Positions 8,157-15,856 are shown, numbered from the stretch's first letter. The stretch is DNA of 42,767 bases from Enterenecus faecium (GCA_018713215.1 DVFO01000102.1:1-42767), one strand, 5' to 3'. Translations and numbers: made by a program. The notes: generated by a model from the sequence alone, not told the origin.

Positions 8157-8597
8157 TCACTGAGCAATAGACGGGTCCTTTTTCACGTTCATGCGGAAGA
8201 TGTTCTGACCCGCCAGCAGATGGTCGATCTCAATGGCGTAGTCGATCTCCAGGTCTCCCCCGGCCTCGCCCAAGGTGGAGCGCATACGCCGGGTGAGGAT
8301 ACCCACGGATAGAGAGCCGTAGGGGGTCTCGTACATGGACAGGTGGCGCTGTCCCTCTTCAAATACCATCTGGGAGTTAATGCTCCCCTCTCGCAGCAGG
8401 GTCACCCGGGGGCCGTCCACCCGTACCACCGTGGTGGTGCCCTCCAGTCCGGTGAGCTCGCTCTCCTCGTAGGAGATGGTGTAGCGCCCCTCTCCCTCCT
8501 GGTTGAGCACCCCCGCCGTCACCAGCTCCATCTCGTCGGGTCCGCCCTCGGCGCTGACCTGGGTGCCTTTGATGGAAATAATCACATTGTCTGTCAT
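8157..8597 (-). CDS. DUF1934 family beta-barrel protein (YwiB-like)
   Basis: A 146-residue protein with the DUF1934 profile: N-terminal strands (NVIISIKGTQ), the conserved ELVTAGVLNQEGEGRYTISYEESELTGLEGTTT-type segment, and C-terminal GGDLEIDYAIEIDHLLAGQNIFRMNVKK. The family (B. subtilis YwiB) has a calycin-like barrel and no known function, but usually sits next to argS, as here. The ATG at 8597 is 16 bp after the murI stop and has GGGAGG upstream; an open frame extending upstream of it is an accident of base composition. It is co-transcribed with murI and argS. Confidence 0.85.
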   Translation of the reverse strand: MTDNVIISIKGTQVSAEGGPDEMELVTAGVLNQEGEGRYTISYEESELTGLEGTTTVVRVDGPRVTLLREGSINSQMVFEEGQRHLSMYETPYGSLSVGILTRRMRSTLGEAGGDLEIDYAIEIDHLLAGQNIFRMNVKKDPSIAQ

Positions 8598-8613
8598 GGC
8601 TCCCGTCCTCCCA

Positions 8614-9429
8614 TTAGTACACGGTGATGTCAATCTGCCCCACGTCCCCGGTGACGTCCTCACCCAGGAACATGGAGGCCAGGGCGGCAAAGTCCCCGGT
8701 GCTGTCGCTGACGAAGTAGCGGTGGCTGCCCTTCCGGTCCTGAGGGGCCAGCTGGTCCCGGCCGGAGAGCTGTCCCATGACCCAGCGGGCGCACTCGGCG
8801 CCCACGTCCACCAGCTCCACCTCAGGGCCCATACAGGCCCCAATGACCTCTCGTAGCAAGGGATAGTGGGTGCAGCCCAGCATGAGGGTGTCTACCTCTT
8901 GGGCCTTCACCTCTTCCAGGTACTCCTTCACCACCGTCTCCACCACGATGTCGCCGGGGTGGAAGCGGCCGTTCTCCACCAGGGGCACAAAGAGGGGGCA
9001 GGCCCGGGCGGTCACCTGGGTGCCGGGGCGCAGGGCATCCAGCGCCCGCTCGTAGGCTCCGGAGCGGATGGTGGCCTGGGTGCCGATGAGCCCCACCTTG
9101 CCGTTTTTCGTGCGCTGGGCGGCGGCCCGGGCGGCGGGCTCCACCACACCGTACAGGGGCACGGCATACTGCTGGCGCAGGGTGTCCAGAGCGGTGGTGG
9201 ACACGGTGCCGCAGGCAATGACAATGGCCTTGGGGTCAAAGGTGCTCAAAAAGGCCACGTCCTGCTGGGCGTACTTGATGATGGTCTCTTTGGAGCGGCT
9301 GCCATAGGGCACCCGTCCGGTGTCCCCGAAGTACACCAGATCCTCCTGGGGCATCAGTCGGGCCAGCTCCCGCAGGGCGGTGAGGCCGCCCAGGCCGGAG
9401 TCAAACACTCCAATGGGACGTGTATCCAT
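8614..9429 (-). CDS. murI: Glutamate racemase
   Basis: A 271-residue enzyme making D-glutamate for peptidoglycan. Typical motifs: IGVFDSGLGGLTALREL (Asp10, Ser11), YFGDTGRVPYGSR, first catalytic cysteine Cys73 in VIACGTVSTTALD, and second catalytic cysteine Cys186 in MLGCTHYPLL. The usual sequence after the first cysteine is Asn-Thr; here it is Gly74-Thr. Because both cysteines and the rest of the pocket are kept, an active racemase is likely, with the change probably a lineage trait. The start at 9429 has AAGGAGG 8 nt upstream; an in-frame ATG further upstream has none. It is the first gene of the operon, with a TATAAT promoter close by. Confidence 0.95.
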   Translation of the reverse strand: MDTRPIGVFDSGLGGLTALRELARLMPQEDLVYFGDTGRVPYGSRSKETIIKYAQQDVAFLSTFDPKAIVIACGTVSTTALDTLRQQYAVPLYGVVEPAARAAAQRTKNGKVGLIGTQATIRSGAYERALDALRPGTQVTARACPLFVPLVENGRFHPGDIVVETVVKEYLEEVKAQEVDTLMLGCTHYPLLREVIGACMGPEVELVDVGAECARWVMGQLSGRDQLAPQDRKGSHRYFVSDSTGDFAALASMFLGEDVTGDVGQIDITVY

Positions 9430-9465
9430 CCGACGCCCCTCCTTTCCTTCATATGAAACCATAGT

Positions 9466-9494
9466 ATTATATGTCATTCTTAACCGAAAAACAA
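9466..9494 (-). promoter_or_regulatory. Promoter of the murI-DUF1934-argS operon
   Basis: Minus strand: -35 TTGTTT (9494-9489), 17-bp spacer, consensus -10 TATAAT (9471-9466). Transcription would start about 30 nt before the murI ATG. Confidence 0.7.
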
Positions 9495-9545
9495 GTGGTG
9501 ATTTGCCACAGAATCCCCCCTCTTTCCCCTCTCATTTTGCTAAAA

Positions 9546-9579
9546 AAGCGGATGCACCCATGGAGGAGTGCATCCGCTT
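9546..9579 (-). terminator. Terminator of the sucrose operon
   Basis: Minus strand: 12-bp perfect stem AAGCGGATGCAC / GTGCATCCGCTT, 10-nt loop, followed by TTTTAG; 14 bp after the scrB stop. Confidence 0.9.
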
Positions 9580-9593
9580 GTCCGGTCATCGGT

Positions 9594-10994
9594 TTAAAGT
9601 TCAGCTTGGGTCACCGACATGGCGCCCATCTCCCACACCCGGGCCTGAGCGCCTGTGATGGCAATGCCCTGGGCCTCCGGCTGGGGATAGTAGCGGGTGG
9701 ACAGCACCTGCTGGCCGTCGTTGAGGAAGATTTCCAGGCTGGAGCGGTCCCCCAAGATGCGCAGAGCGTTGAGCTGGTCCACCGCCACACGGCGCAGGGT
9801 CCGTCCCGCTCCCCCCTCCAGGAAGGAGAGGGTCACCAGACCCGGCTGCCACTCCAGCACGGCGGCGGCCCGGAACACCATCCGGCCGCGGGGCTCTGTC
9901 ATGGCCTCCAGGTCAAAGACCTGGGCCTGATGGGCAGGGATGGCAGCTCCCCGCAGAGCCGTGACCTCCACGGCGGGCAGGCGCACCAGCCGGTCCCCCT
10001 GCCGCCGCAGCTCACAGGGCACGGTGAGGCAGTGCTGCCAGCCGCGCTCGGTGGTGGGGTTGGTGTAGTCGGCGTCGGGCATACCCATCCAGCCGAACAT
10101 CAGGCGGCGGTCCCCGTCCTGGAAGGTCTGGGGGGCATAGAAGTCAAAGCCCAGGTCCATCTCCACAAACTCGCCCAGGGAATACTCCCCCCGGAAGTCC
10201 CCGTGGAGGGGGAAATAGCCGCAGGAGTACACGTTCTGGAACCGGGTCTCCTCGTGGGGCACCCCCTGGGGCGAGCACACCAGGAACCACTGCCCGTCCA
10301 CACAGAACAGGTCGGGGCACTCCCACATGTAGCCAAAGTGGTGGGGGGTCTTCAGGGCCTGGAGGAAGATCCAGTTGAACTTGTCCGTGGACTCAAACAC
10401 CAACAGCTGGCCGTGGTCGTCCAGGGTGCGTGCCCCCTGGACCATGTAGTATTTCCCGTTCTGGGCCCACACCTTGGGGTCCCGGACGTGGCAGGTCAGG
10501 CCGTCGGGGTAGTCTTTATTCTCCATCAACAGGGTGTTGGACTCCACCGTCACCCCGTCTTTGGACACGGCTAGGGCGGTGTTGTGGCCCCGCCCGGCCT
10601 TGATGTAGTCGTAATTTCCGGCGTGTTTCACGTTGCCGGTGTAGTAGAGATACAGCGTTCCGTCCTCCACCAGAGCGGAGCCGGAGTACACCCCGTGGAT
10701 GTCCCAGGGCTGGTCCGGGTAGAGCATGACGGGCAGGGCCTCCCAGTGGAGCAGGTCCCGGCTGCGATAGTGGCCCCAGTGCTTCACCCCTCCGGTGACG
10801 TCAAAGGGCCCGTATTGATAAAACACGTGGTACCAGTCCCCGCATCGGCACAGGCCGTTGGGGTCGTTGAGCCACCCCACCGGGGGCATCAGGTGAAAGG
10901 TCTGGCGGAAGGGGTCTGCGGCCGCCTGGGGTCCGTCTTCCCGTTCCACCCGGGCCACCAGCCGCTCCAAATCCCGCTGCAATGCATTACTCAT
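9594..10994 (-). CDS. scrB: Sucrose-6-phosphate hydrolase (GH32)
   Basis: A 466-residue GH32 enzyme that splits sucrose 6-phosphate after PTS import into glucose 6-phosphate and fructose. Residues 30-335 form the five-bladed propeller with WLNDPNG (nucleophile Asp44), RDPKV (transition-state Asp172) and ECPD (acid/base Glu225). The C-terminal beta-sandwich (about 350-466) ends in SLEIFLNDGQQVLSTRYYPQ, typical of the family. There is no signal peptide, so the enzyme is cytosolic, consistent with the PTS gene upstream. GAGGAGG lies 11 nt before ATG. A hairpin in the 99-bp gap after scrA may reduce its expression relative to the transporter. Confidence 0.95.
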   Translation of the reverse strand: MSNALQRDLERLVARVEREDGPQAAADPFRQTFHLMPPVGWLNDPNGLCRCGDWYHVFYQYGPFDVTGGVKHWGHYRSRDLLHWEALPVMLYPDQPWDIHGVYSGSALVEDGTLYLYYTGNVKHAGNYDYIKAGRGHNTALAVSKDGVTVESNTLLMENKDYPDGLTCHVRDPKVWAQNGKYYMVQGARTLDDHGQLLVFESTDKFNWIFLQALKTPHHFGYMWECPDLFCVDGQWFLVCSPQGVPHEETRFQNVYSCGYFPLHGDFRGEYSLGEFVEMDLGFDFYAPQTFQDGDRRLMFGWMGMPDADYTNPTTERGWQHCLTVPCELRRQGDRLVRLPAVEVTALRGAAIPAHQAQVFDLEAMTEPRGRMVFRAAAVLEWQPGLVTLSFLEGGAGRTLRRVAVDQLNALRILGDRSSLEIFLNDGQQVLSTRYYPQPEAQGIAITGAQARVWEMGAMSVTQAEL

Positions 10995-11045
10995 GGTATT
11001 GTGGTCCTCCTCATTCAGCGCTTATCGTTGTCGGTTTCCAAAAAT

Positions 11046-11081
11046 CCAGGCGTCCCAGGGAATCTTCCCAGAGGCGCCTGG
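11046..11081 (-). terminator. Hairpin between scrA and scrB
   Basis: On the minus strand CCAGGCG (11081-11075) pairs with CGCCTGG (11052-11046), with an inner GGGA/TCCC stem, followed by ATTTTTGG. It may act as a partial terminator or RNA stabiliser inside the operon. Confidence 0.5.
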
Positions 11082-11093
11082 AAGAGGGAGGGC

Positions 11094-12560
11094 TCAGACT
11101 GCGTCTTCTCCCTGGCCCGCCGCCAGCTGGGCGGAGGCAGGAGCCTGCTCCACAGCCTGTTCCGGCTGGGCGTCAGGTTCCTCTTCCTTGATGCCGAACA
11201 TCCAGGATAGGACGAAGGCCACGCCAGTGGCAATGCCGATGGTGATAAGGTACTGAACCGGGCGGTGCAGGTGGAGCAGCACGCCGAAGATACCGGTGAC
11301 GCCGGTGCCGGTGGCGCCCAGCCCCACGATAGAGGCGTACAGAGCGCCGCAGGCGCCGCCGATGGAGCCAGCAATGAAGGGCCGCAAGAAGCGGAGGTTT
11401 ACGCCGAAGATGGCAGGTTCCGTAATGCCCATGAACGCCGACAGAGAAGCGGGCAGGGCCATGGACTTGAGTTTCTTATTGCGGGTCTTCAGGGCAACCG
11501 CCAGAGCAGCGCCGCCCTGGGCCACGTTGGCCGCCGAGGCCAGGGGCAGCCAGAAGGTCAGGCCATACTGGCCCAACTGCCCCAGATCAATGATGGTGTA
11601 CATGTGGTGGATGCCGGAGACCACGGTGGTGGCATACAGGCCGCCCATGACAAAGGAGCCGATGCCCAGGGGGATGGCGATGAGCCACTGCACGCCGTTG
11701 ATGACGAAGTTCTCCACAGTGGTGAACACGGGGCCGATGGCGGCCAGAGTCAGGTAGCCGGTGACAAACACGGACACCAGCGGGGTGACAAAGAGGTCAA
11801 ACATGGGGGGTACGACTTTGTGTAGCTTCTTTTCAATGGTACACATCAGCCACACAGCGATGATGACGGGAATCACATGGCCCTGATAGCCCACCAGTGG
11901 CACCTCGTACAGGCCGAAGAACACTTCCTGGTAGGTGTGCACCCCTTCGGTGGCCACGGTCCAGGCGTTTTGCAGGCTGGGGTGGAGCATAATCATGCCA
12001 ATCACCGCGCCCAGGAAGGGGTTCCCACCAAAGACCTTGGCCGCGGAGAAGGCGATGAGAATGGGCAGGAAGGTGTAAGCCACGTTGGAAAACAGATCGG
12101 CAAACACAAACAGAGAGCTGCTGGTGTCCAGAGCCAAGAATCCGTTGTTGGTCATGAACTTCAGCGACTCCATGATGCCCATCAGGAAGCCGGAAGCCAC
12201 AATGGCGGGGATGATGGGCACAAAGATGTCGCCCAAGGTCTTAATGGCACGCTGGAACCAATTGCCCTTCTTGGCTCCCTGAGCCTTTGCCTCGTCCTTG
12301 CTCACCGCAGCGGTGCCGGACAGCGCAATGAACTCTGCGTACACCTTATTTACCGTACCAGTGCCCAGAATGATCTGGAGCTGGCCCTGTGCCTGGAACA
12401 CGCCCTTCACGCCGTTGGCGTTCTCCAGGGTCTTCTTGTCCACCTTCTTGTCGTCTGCAATCACCAGACGAAGCCGGGTGGCACAGTGGGCTGCGCTGAC
12501 AACATTCCCAGCGCCACCGATGGCGTTGAGGATTTGAGTTGCTGTCTTTTTGTAGTCCAT
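11094..12560 (-). CDS. scrA: PTS sucrose-specific EIIBC component
   Basis: A 488-residue transporter that imports sucrose and phosphorylates it at C6. The N-terminal EIIB domain (1-85) carries the phosphorylated Cys26 in SAAHCATRLRLV; the EIIC domain (from about 110) has about ten hydrophobic segments and the glucose-family motif with the GITEPAIFGVNLRF sequence near residue 385. No EIIA domain is fused, so EIIA must come from elsewhere, as in other Firmicutes. The C-terminal tail is Ala/Gln-rich and polar. The SD GGGAGAGG lies 7 nt before ATG. It is controlled by the operator at 12602-12617. Confidence 0.95.
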   Translation of the reverse strand: MDYKKTATQILNAIGGAGNVVSAAHCATRLRLVIADDKKVDKKTLENANGVKGVFQAQGQLQIILGTGTVNKVYAEFIALSGTAAVSKDEAKAQGAKKGNWFQRAIKTLGDIFVPIIPAIVASGFLMGIMESLKFMTNNGFLALDTSSSLFVFADLFSNVAYTFLPILIAFSAAKVFGGNPFLGAVIGMIMLHPSLQNAWTVATEGVHTYQEVFFGLYEVPLVGYQGHVIPVIIAVWLMCTIEKKLHKVVPPMFDLFVTPLVSVFVTGYLTLAAIGPVFTTVENFVINGVQWLIAIPLGIGSFVMGGLYATTVVSGIHHMYTIIDLGQLGQYGLTFWLPLASAANVAQGGAALAVALKTRNKKLKSMALPASLSAFMGITEPAIFGVNLRFLRPFIAGSIGGACGALYASIVGLGATGTGVTGIFGVLLHLHRPVQYLITIGIATGVAFVLSWMFGIKEEEPDAQPEQAVEQAPASAQLAAGQGEDAV

Positions 12561-12601
12561 ACAATTTCCTCTCCCTTTTCACGATTTTTGATGAAACCAG
12601 A

Positions 12602-12617
12602 GTGAAACCGGTTTCAC
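12602..12617. promoter_or_regulatory. Sucrose operator (LacI-type, perfect palindrome)
   Basis: GTGAAACCGGTTTCAC is a perfect 16-bp palindrome with the central CG of LacI/GalR sites. It lies just downstream of the scrA -10 box (about +8 to +23), where bound ScrR would block transcription. The scrR gene is immediately upstream. Confidence 0.85.
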
Positions 12618-12630
12618 CCTTGTTGACTCT

Positions 12631-12659
12631 ATCATATCATGATTTTTCGGGAAAATCCA
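12631..12659 (-). promoter_or_regulatory. Promoter of scrA-scrB
   Basis: Minus strand: weak -35 TGGATT (12659-12654), 17-bp spacer, extended -10 TGA-TATGAT (12636-12631). The operator follows directly. Confidence 0.6.
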
Positions 12660-12695
12660 TTGTTCTACCGGGAAAACCGAACTTCAATATCTTGT

Positions 12696-12715
12696 CGGTT
12701 TCACATTGTTTCACA
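12696..12715. promoter_or_regulatory. Two direct half-operators at the scrR 3' end
   Basis: On the minus strand GTGAAAC occurs twice as a direct repeat 10 bp apart (within TGTGAAACAATGTGAAACC), covering the scrR stop codon and lying about 70 bp upstream of the scrA promoter start point. Each matches one half of the main operator. Confidence 0.45.
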
Positions 12716-13696
12716 CGTACCACTTGTGGAAGCCCGCTCCAGGACCTCGTAGCCCAGGCACACATTGCGCACCCCGGCGCCCTGGCTGCGCAGCAGCCGC
12801 AGCAGCAGCTGGGCGGCCTCCTGGCCGCTGGTCTGGTAGTGCAGGTGGGCGGTGGTGAGGGGGGTGGCGGTGACTTGGCCCAGGGTGGTGTCACCCACTC
12901 CGGCGATGAGCACATCTTTGCCCACCCGGAGCCCCAGCTCCCGGCAGGCCTGCATGGCCCCGATGGCGATGGCATCGGTGGCGCAGAAGATGCCGTCGGG
13001 GCGGCGGGCCTGAATCAACGCCTTGGCCTGGGCATAGCCCTCCTGCATCCGAAAGCCAGACACACACATGTCCTCGGTGCGCACGGGCAGCCCGGCCTGG
13101 CGCATGGCCTGGACATAGCCTTCCCGCCGGGACAGGCCGGCGGCCCGGTCCTGGGCCGTGACCCCGATGTACGCCGGGTGGCTGCCCCGCTGGATGAGCA
13201 AACTGGTCAAATCCCGGGCGGCACCCAGGTCGTCGTGGTAGACGCAGCTGTACCCATCGTACTGCTGGGCCACGATGACCACCGGCATGTGCATGCTTTT
13301 CAGCACAGCCCGGTGCTCGGGGGTGAAAATGCTGGCCAGGAAAATCACCCCGTCCACCCCGCTCTGGCGCAGGGCATCCAGATACTCCACCTCACGCTCC
13401 GGGCGGTTGGCGGTGTTGGCCAACAGCATCCGGTAGCCCTTGTCGCCCAGCACCAGGCTGATGCCGTCCACCACCCGGGCGGTACTCTCGCCGCTGAGCC
13501 GGGGCAGCACCACCCCGATCTGCCGGGTGCGGCGGGTGCGCAGACCCCGGGCCGCCTCGCTGGGGGAATATCCGGTACGGCGCACCGCCTCCTCGATGGC
13601 GGCTCGCTTCTCGGCGCTGAGGTAACCATTGTTAAAGTATCGGCTGACCGCTGTTTTGGAAACTCCTGCCAACGCTGCAAATTCGGTAATGTTCAT
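12701..13696 (-). CDS. scrR: LacI-family sucrose operon repressor
   Basis: A 331-residue LacI/GalR regulator. The N-terminal helix-turn-helix and hinge are clear (NITEFAALAGVSKTAVSRYF, then AARGLRTRRTRQIGVVLP). The rest is a periplasmic-binding-protein-like sensor with VVIVAQQYDGYSCVYHDD and PDGIFCATDAIAIGAM, the ligand being probably sucrose 6-phosphate or fructose. The gene order scrR-scrA-scrB and the palindrome downstream assign it to sucrose control. ATG at 13696 is chosen because AAGGGG lies 7 nt before it; the ATG six bases upstream is too close to that SD. A TTGACA promoter lies at 13760-13789. Confidence 0.9.
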   Translation of the reverse strand: MNITEFAALAGVSKTAVSRYFNNGYLSAEKRAAIEEAVRRTGYSPSEAARGLRTRRTRQIGVVLPRLSGESTARVVDGISLVLGDKGYRMLLANTANRPEREVEYLDALRQSGVDGVIFLASIFTPEHRAVLKSMHMPVVIVAQQYDGYSCVYHDDLGAARDLTSLLIQRGSHPAYIGVTAQDRAAGLSRREGYVQAMRQAGLPVRTEDMCVSGFRMQEGYAQAKALIQARRPDGIFCATDAIAIGAMQACRELGLRVGKDVLIAGVGDTTLGQVTATPLTTAHLHYQTSGQEAAQLLLRLLRSQGAGVRNVCLGYEVLERASTSGTCETM

Positions 13697-13759
13697 ACCC
13701 ATTCCCCTTTCCAGGTCTGCGGCGGCCCCTTCCCGCCGTCTTCCTCTCTTGTTACCTCT

Positions 13760-13789
13760 ATCTTAACCATTCCCCCATAATTTTGTCAA
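13760..13789 (-). promoter_or_regulatory. Promoter of scrR
   Basis: Minus strand: consensus -35 TTGACA (13789-13784), 18-bp spacer, -10 TAAGAT (13765-13760), about 57 nt before the scrR ATG. Confidence 0.65.
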
Positions 13790-13853
13790 TGGAAGGGGAA
13801 GGATTCCCGGCACAGAACGGGCTTTTTTTACGCTTTCTCCCCCCTTCTCCCCC

Positions 13854-13882
13854 TTGCAGGGTGGGCAAATCCGTGGTATACT
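13854..13882 (+). promoter_or_regulatory. Promoter of smpB-ppiB(-ssrA)
   Basis: Plus strand: -35 TTGCAG (13854-13859), 17-bp spacer, -10 TATACT (13877-13882) preceded by TGG. Transcription would start near 13889. Confidence 0.7.
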
Positions 13883-13912
13883 GTTACCCTGCCCAGAGAG
13901 GAGGTGTCCCGG

Positions 13913-14374
13913 GTGGGAAAGCAATCGGTGAAACAGCTGGCCTCGAACCGAAAGGCCTTTCACGACTACTTCATTGAAGACAAATACGAAGCCGGCATTG
14001 AGCTGTGCGGCACGGAGGTCAAGTCCATCCGCAAGGGAAATGTGAACCTGAAGGACTCCTTCTGCATCGTCAAAGACGGAGAGATGTTCCTCCACGGGAT
14101 GCATGTCTCCCCCTATGAACAGGGCAATATCTTTAATAAGGACCCCCGGCGCACCCGGAAACTGCTGCTGCACAAGCGGGAGATTCTAAAGCTCCACGCC
14201 AAGGTCCAGCAGGACGGGTACTCCCTTATTCCCCTGTCGGTCTACCTCTCCGGTCCCCGGGTGAAGGTGGAGCTGGCAGTGGCCCGAGGCAAGAAACTCT
14301 ACGACAAGCGAGAGGCGGCCGCTAAGCGGGACGCCAAGCGGGAGATGGATAGACTCTCCCGTGGTCGCTACTAA
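13913..14374 (+). CDS. smpB: SsrA-binding protein SmpB
   Basis: A 153-residue SmpB, which binds tmRNA and delivers it to stalled ribosomes. Conserved parts: NRKAFHDYFIEDKYEAGIELCGTEVKSIRKG at the N-terminus (oligonucleotide-binding barrel), HVSPYEQGNIFNKDPRRTRKLLLHKREI, VELAVARGKKLYDKREAAAKRD, and the basic C-terminal tail that enters the mRNA channel. The GTG at 13913 is chosen because GGAGG lies 8 nt upstream; an in-frame GTG at 13904 would touch that SD. Its RNA partner ssrA is 580 bp downstream, after ppiB. Confidence 0.96.
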   Translation: MGKQSVKQLASNRKAFHDYFIEDKYEAGIELCGTEVKSIRKGNVNLKDSFCIVKDGEMFLHGMHVSPYEQGNIFNKDPRRTRKLLLHKREILKLHAKVQQDGYSLIPLSVYLSGPRVKVELAVARGKKLYDKREAAAKRDAKREMDRLSRGRY

Positions 14375-14392
14375 AAGAAAGGAGCATGTATC

Positions 14393-14914
14393 ATGGCTCA
14401 AAATCCCATTGTCACCTTTGAAATGGAGAACGGCGGCATCATGAAGGCCGAGCTGTATCCCGAGGTGGCTCCCAACACCGTCAACAACTTCATCTCTCTG
14501 GTGAAGAAGGGCTTCTATAACGGCCTCATTTTCCACCGTGTCATCCCCGGCTTTATGATTCAGGGCGGCGACCCCCAGGGCATCGGCATCGGCGGCCCCG
14601 GCTACTCCATCAAGGGTGAGTTTGCCCAGAACCGTTTTCAGAACGATCTGGCCCACGACCGTGGCGTGCTGTCCATGGCCCGCTCCATGCGGCCTGACTC
14701 CGCCGGAAGCCAATTCTTCATCATGGTGGAGAAGGCTCCCCACCTGGACGGCGCTTACGCCGCCTTCGGTAAGGTCATCGAGGGCATGGAAGTGGCCGAC
14801 GGCATCGTGTCCGCCAAGCGGGACTACAACGACAAGCCCCTGGAGGACCAGCGCATGAAGGCGGTCACCGTGGAGACCTTCGGCGTGGACTACCCCGAAC
14901 CGGAAACGATCTAA
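14393..14914 (+). CDS. ppiB: Cyclophilin-type peptidyl-prolyl isomerase
   Basis: A 173-residue cytosolic cyclophilin that speeds prolyl isomerisation. It has the full fold with FHRVIPGFMIQGGDPQGIGIGG (catalytic Arg in FHR), GVLSMARSMRPDSAGSQFFIM and LDGAYAAFGKVIEGMEV. No signal peptide is present. AAAGGAG lies upstream of the ATG and the gene begins 18 bp after smpB, so the two are co-transcribed. A hairpin without a U-tract follows and then the tmRNA gene. Confidence 0.95.
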   Translation: MAQNPIVTFEMENGGIMKAELYPEVAPNTVNNFISLVKKGFYNGLIFHRVIPGFMIQGGDPQGIGIGGPGYSIKGEFAQNRFQNDLAHDRGVLSMARSMRPDSAGSQFFIMVEKAPHLDGAYAAFGKVIEGMEVADGIVSAKRDYNDKPLEDQRMKAVTVETFGVDYPEPETI

Positions 14915-14927
14915 TTTTAATTCCCAC

Positions 14928-14950
14928 GCCTCCCGGCACAGCCGGGAGGC
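14928..14950 (+). other. Hairpin directly before the tmRNA 5' end
   Basis: GCCTCCCGGC / GCCGGGAGGC form a perfect 10-bp stem with a 3-nt loop, ending 5 nt before the first base of mature tmRNA. It has no U-tract, so it is a poor terminator; it may protect or mark the precursor for processing. Confidence 0.6.
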
Positions 14951-14955
14951 TCTAT

Positions 14956-15301
14956 GGGGGCGTACTGGTTTCGACGGGGACTAGGAAGCAGGATAAGCGG
15001 GTGGCGGCGCCCAGCCGCCTTAAAATGGGCAACTTATAAATGAAAGAACAACGATAACGTCGTTCTCGCCGCTGCTTAATGCGGCCGTCCCTGCCGGAAG
15101 GACCACGAGCCGGCCGGGGCGTCATCTTAGTGGTGTCCGTGCGTACGGAAAGAGTTGACCGTGCCACGCATCATGACTCTACCAACCTGCGCAGTGTGAC
15201 GATTCACGGCGTGGGAAGGGAATGTAAATAACCGTCTGCACCCGGAGAAAGTCCTGTGGAATGGTTTTCGGACAGGGGTTCGATTCCCCTCGCCTCCACC
15301 A
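14956..15301 (+). ncRNA. ssrA: Transfer-messenger RNA (tmRNA)
   Basis: About 346 nt, one-piece tmRNA. The 5' end GGGGGCG pairs with the 3' CGCCTCC of the acceptor stem (7 bp, one G-U), and CCA is encoded (15299-15301). The 5' domain has the conserved TGGTTTCGACGGGG, the T arm is GGGGTTCGATTCCCC. The tag frame near 15046-15078 reads (A)K-N-N-D-N-V-V-L-A-A-A-stop, a normal protease tag ending in Ala-Ala-Ala. The resume codon is probably AAG, since the codon before it is TGA. No convincing promoter sits immediately upstream. Confidence 0.97.
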
Positions 15302-15353
15302 AATAAGAACCGCAATGTTGATACAATATGTATCAACATTGCGGTTCTTATTT
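15302..15353. terminator. Long perfect hairpin after ssrA (bidirectional terminator)
   Basis: A 24-bp perfect inverted repeat with a 3-nt loop begins on the base after the tmRNA CCA (arms 15302-15325 and 15329-15352). TTTTCG follows on the plus strand and ATTTGG on the minus strand. It separates ssrA from the convergent HxlR gene. The stem is unusually long. Confidence 0.85.
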
Positions 15354-15410
15354 TCGTATAAATAAATTCTAATAGGCAGGAAGAGACGCAATCCTTCCGC
15401 ACCTTTTCCT

Positions 15411-15764
15411 TTATGGAATGTATTTCATCCCCCACTGTGAAATAGCATAAAACACCGGTAATAGATCCCGCCCTTTCTCAGTAAGAGAATATTCCACTCT
15501 CAACGGCATTTCGTTGTACTGAATACGCCGCACCAGTTCATCATTTTCCAGCTCCTTGAGTGCATTGGTCAGCGCCGTATTAGTGATGGGTTGTAGCATC
15601 TTTTTTAGCTCCCCAAAGCGCATGGGGGACTTGATACATAACTCATAGAGAATTTGAAGTTTCCATTTGCCCTGCAGCATTCGAACCACCGGCGTGACTG
15701 GGCAATTCCCCTCGCCGGTTAGAATGACACTGCCAACTTTTTCTTTGAATTCTTCATAAGTCAT
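15411..15764 (-). CDS. HxlR-family transcriptional regulator
   Basis: A 117-residue winged-helix regulator. It shows the HxlR pattern: CPVTPVVRMLQGKWKLQILYEL (helix with conserved KW), RFGELKKMLQPITNTALTNALKELENDELV (recognition helix) and VEYSLTEKGRDLLPVFYAI (wing). Cys at the start of the block is often redox- or aldehyde-sensing in this family. The gene is divergent from a flavin reductase, a common pairing, so it probably controls that gene. The ATG at 15764 has GAGGA 10 nt upstream; longer starts at 15782 or 15815 are possible but lack an SD. Lower G+C than the flanking operons. Confidence 0.85.
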   Translation of the reverse strand: MTYEEFKEKVGSVILTGEGNCPVTPVVRMLQGKWKLQILYELCIKSPMRFGELKKMLQPITNTALTNALKELENDELVRRIQYNEMPLRVEYSLTEKGRDLLPVFYAISQWGMKYIP

Positions 15765-15809
15765 GATTGGATACTTCCTCATCTTTTGCAGTATATCTTT
15801 TGATACCAG

Positions 15810-15828
15810 GTACAAATGATTTGCGTAC
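15810..15828. promoter_or_regulatory. Candidate HxlR operator
   Basis: GTACAAATGATTTGCGTAC is a near-palindrome (CAAAT/ATTTG core, GTA/TAC flanks with one extra base) between the divergent genes, ending just before the -35 of the flavin reductase promoter. Confidence 0.4.
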
Positions 15829-15856
15829 TTGAACTAAAAATACTATTAGGTATAAT
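15829..15856 (+). promoter_or_regulatory. Promoter of the flavin reductase gene
   Basis: Plus strand: -35 TTGAAC (15829-15834), 16-bp spacer, consensus -10 TATAAT (15851-15856). Confidence 0.65.

Noticed and set aside
13804..13833. Small CCCG/CGGG hairpin with a T-run on the plus strand before smpB
   Set aside because: No plus-strand transcript is expected to end there; the stem is only 4-5 bp.
14915..14955. A separate promoter directly upstream of ssrA
   Set aside because: Only an AT-rich TTTAAT is present with no -35 at a proper distance; the hairpin fills the usual promoter position.
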